Origin: JBFWWP01 sp050246115
GTDB lineage: Bacteria; Planctomycetota; UBA8108; UBA1146; JAJFFE01
Direction of reading: 5' to 3'
Assembly: GCA_050246115.1 (NCBI GenBank)
Contig: JBFWWP010000054.1
Span: 1-13,610 of the forward strand
DNA length: 13,610 bases
Positions 12,991 to 13,610 of the stretch are shown here, piece by piece; positions within the stretch are counted from its first letter, which is position 1, and each line of letters opens with the position of its first letter. The translations under genes were made by a program, and so were the position numbers. A model generated the notes under the pieces. The model ran no database searches, was not told where the DNA came from, and was given only the letters and a program-made list of their open reading frames with translations.

Positions 12991-13610
12991 TGGCGACACC
13001 CCCACGTCTGCTGCCGCCGAGCGGCACGGTCATGGTGACGCGGCGCGTCTTGAAACGTCAGCATCGACTTCGGCCCAGCCGGGAACTGAACCAGCTCATC
13101 TTGTATCTGCTCGCCGTCGCGGCGGATCGCTACTCGGTCAGGGTCCACGCCTCCAGGTCTTGAGCAACCACTTGCACCTCGTCGTCTCGTACTCTGGGAA
13201 GTCCCTCCCCAAGTTCATGCAGTTCTCAGGTAGCCAGGTCGCCCGGGCCCTCAACTGCCACCAGGGCCAGTGGGAGACCGTGTGGGCACCGGGGTCCTAC
13301 AGCAAACTCGACTTCCTCCGAGATCGAGCGACGATCTTCAAGTACATGCTGTACGTGCTGACGAACGTCGTCGCGGCCGGACTCGTGCGGAGCGCCAAGG
13401 AGTGGCCAGGAGTCAAGATTCTCGCGCATGAGATCGGTCGACGATCTTGGCAGGTCGACCGCCCCGACTTCTTCTTCGACGCAGAGGGAGGCATGCCCGA
13501 GTCGGTGGTGCTCGAGACCTCGATGCCGCGCATCCCGGGGCTGTCCGCGGAGGAAGCGCGGGGCCAACTCATCGCCAACTGCAGAGAGCGCGAGCGCACG
13601 ATCCGCCGAG
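12990..13610 (+). pseudogene. REP-associated Y1 (IS200-like) transposase, copy 2, frameshifted and incomplete
   Basis: A Y1 single-strand DNA transposase of the HUH class. The first frame (12990-13163) gives MATPPRLLPPSGTVMVTRRV through RYSVRVHA and then stops. Adding one T after 13151 restores VHAFQVLSNHLHLVV, with the metal-binding His pair at 13169-13177. The second frame then stays open to the window end and contains YMLYVLTNVVAAGLV, whose Tyr (13352-13354) matches the catalytic tyrosine of the family's 'Y..xNP..AGLV' motif. The start has GAGAGGAG close by but buried in a hairpin. As written, the product would lack the active site. The damage is a single base, so recent inactivation or a sequencing error are both possible. 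The 3' end lies beyond the window. Confidence 0.78.

Noticed and set aside
13143..13180. Programmed frameshift in the transposase
   Set aside because: There is no slippery heptamer or downstream stimulator, and Y1 transposases of this family are not made by frameshifting; a one-base loss is simpler.
1..13610. CRISPR array
   Set aside because: No set of short regularly spaced direct repeats is visible; repeats here are dispersed or inverted.

Overview
This is a GC-rich bacterial window, mostly chromosomal, with a mobile or degraded stretch in its right half. A sigma factor of the short Rhodopirellula/Verrucomicrobium ECF-like type, a secreted protein ending in dockerin-type calcium loops, a DinB-family protein and several nucleotidyltransferase-fold proteins suggest Planctomycetota or a similar large-genome lineage (Myxococcota is the main alternative). 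There is no rRNA or tRNA to settle it.

Left part (about 150-6860). All clear genes lie on the minus strand. A sigma factor and a membrane-anchored probable sigma regulator overlap by one base. Upstream lies a secreted dockerin-domain protein with a strong terminator hairpin. A 1.55-kb stretch with no convincing gene follows, then an exported TPR protein, then a small protein overlapping a nucleotidyltransferase (an MNT-like pair).

Middle (6899-11494). This stretch is bounded by inward-facing copies of an 18-bp motif, CCCGCCCGARAGTARTCC. It holds a truncated REP-associated Y1 transposase, a second nucleotidyltransferase with one catalytic Asp replaced, a TIGR02574-like antitoxin with a ParE-like toxin whose stop was lost by a one-base deletion, a DinB protein, a sigma-factor pseudogene, a TPR fragment, two 181-bp palindromic elements, and a 0.2-kb inverted duplication of a nucleotidyltransferase-dinB junction. 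Duplication, truncation and frameshift recur throughout, as expected of a repeatedly rearranged accessory island.

Right part. One intact minus-strand membrane gene (11533-12621) has the Ser/His/Asp/His/His metal-site spacing of alkaline ceramidases (CREST superfamily). Next comes another copy of the 18-bp motif followed by a second Y1 transposase, frameshifted by one base just before its HUH motif and running off the window. A matching right end, in opposite orientation, lies at the very start of the window.

The most unusual content is the shared architecture of the transposase-linked ends. The 18-mers bracket the accessory blocks, a subterminal hairpin is kept in both right ends, and a hairpin covering the ribosome-binding site is kept in both transposase copies.
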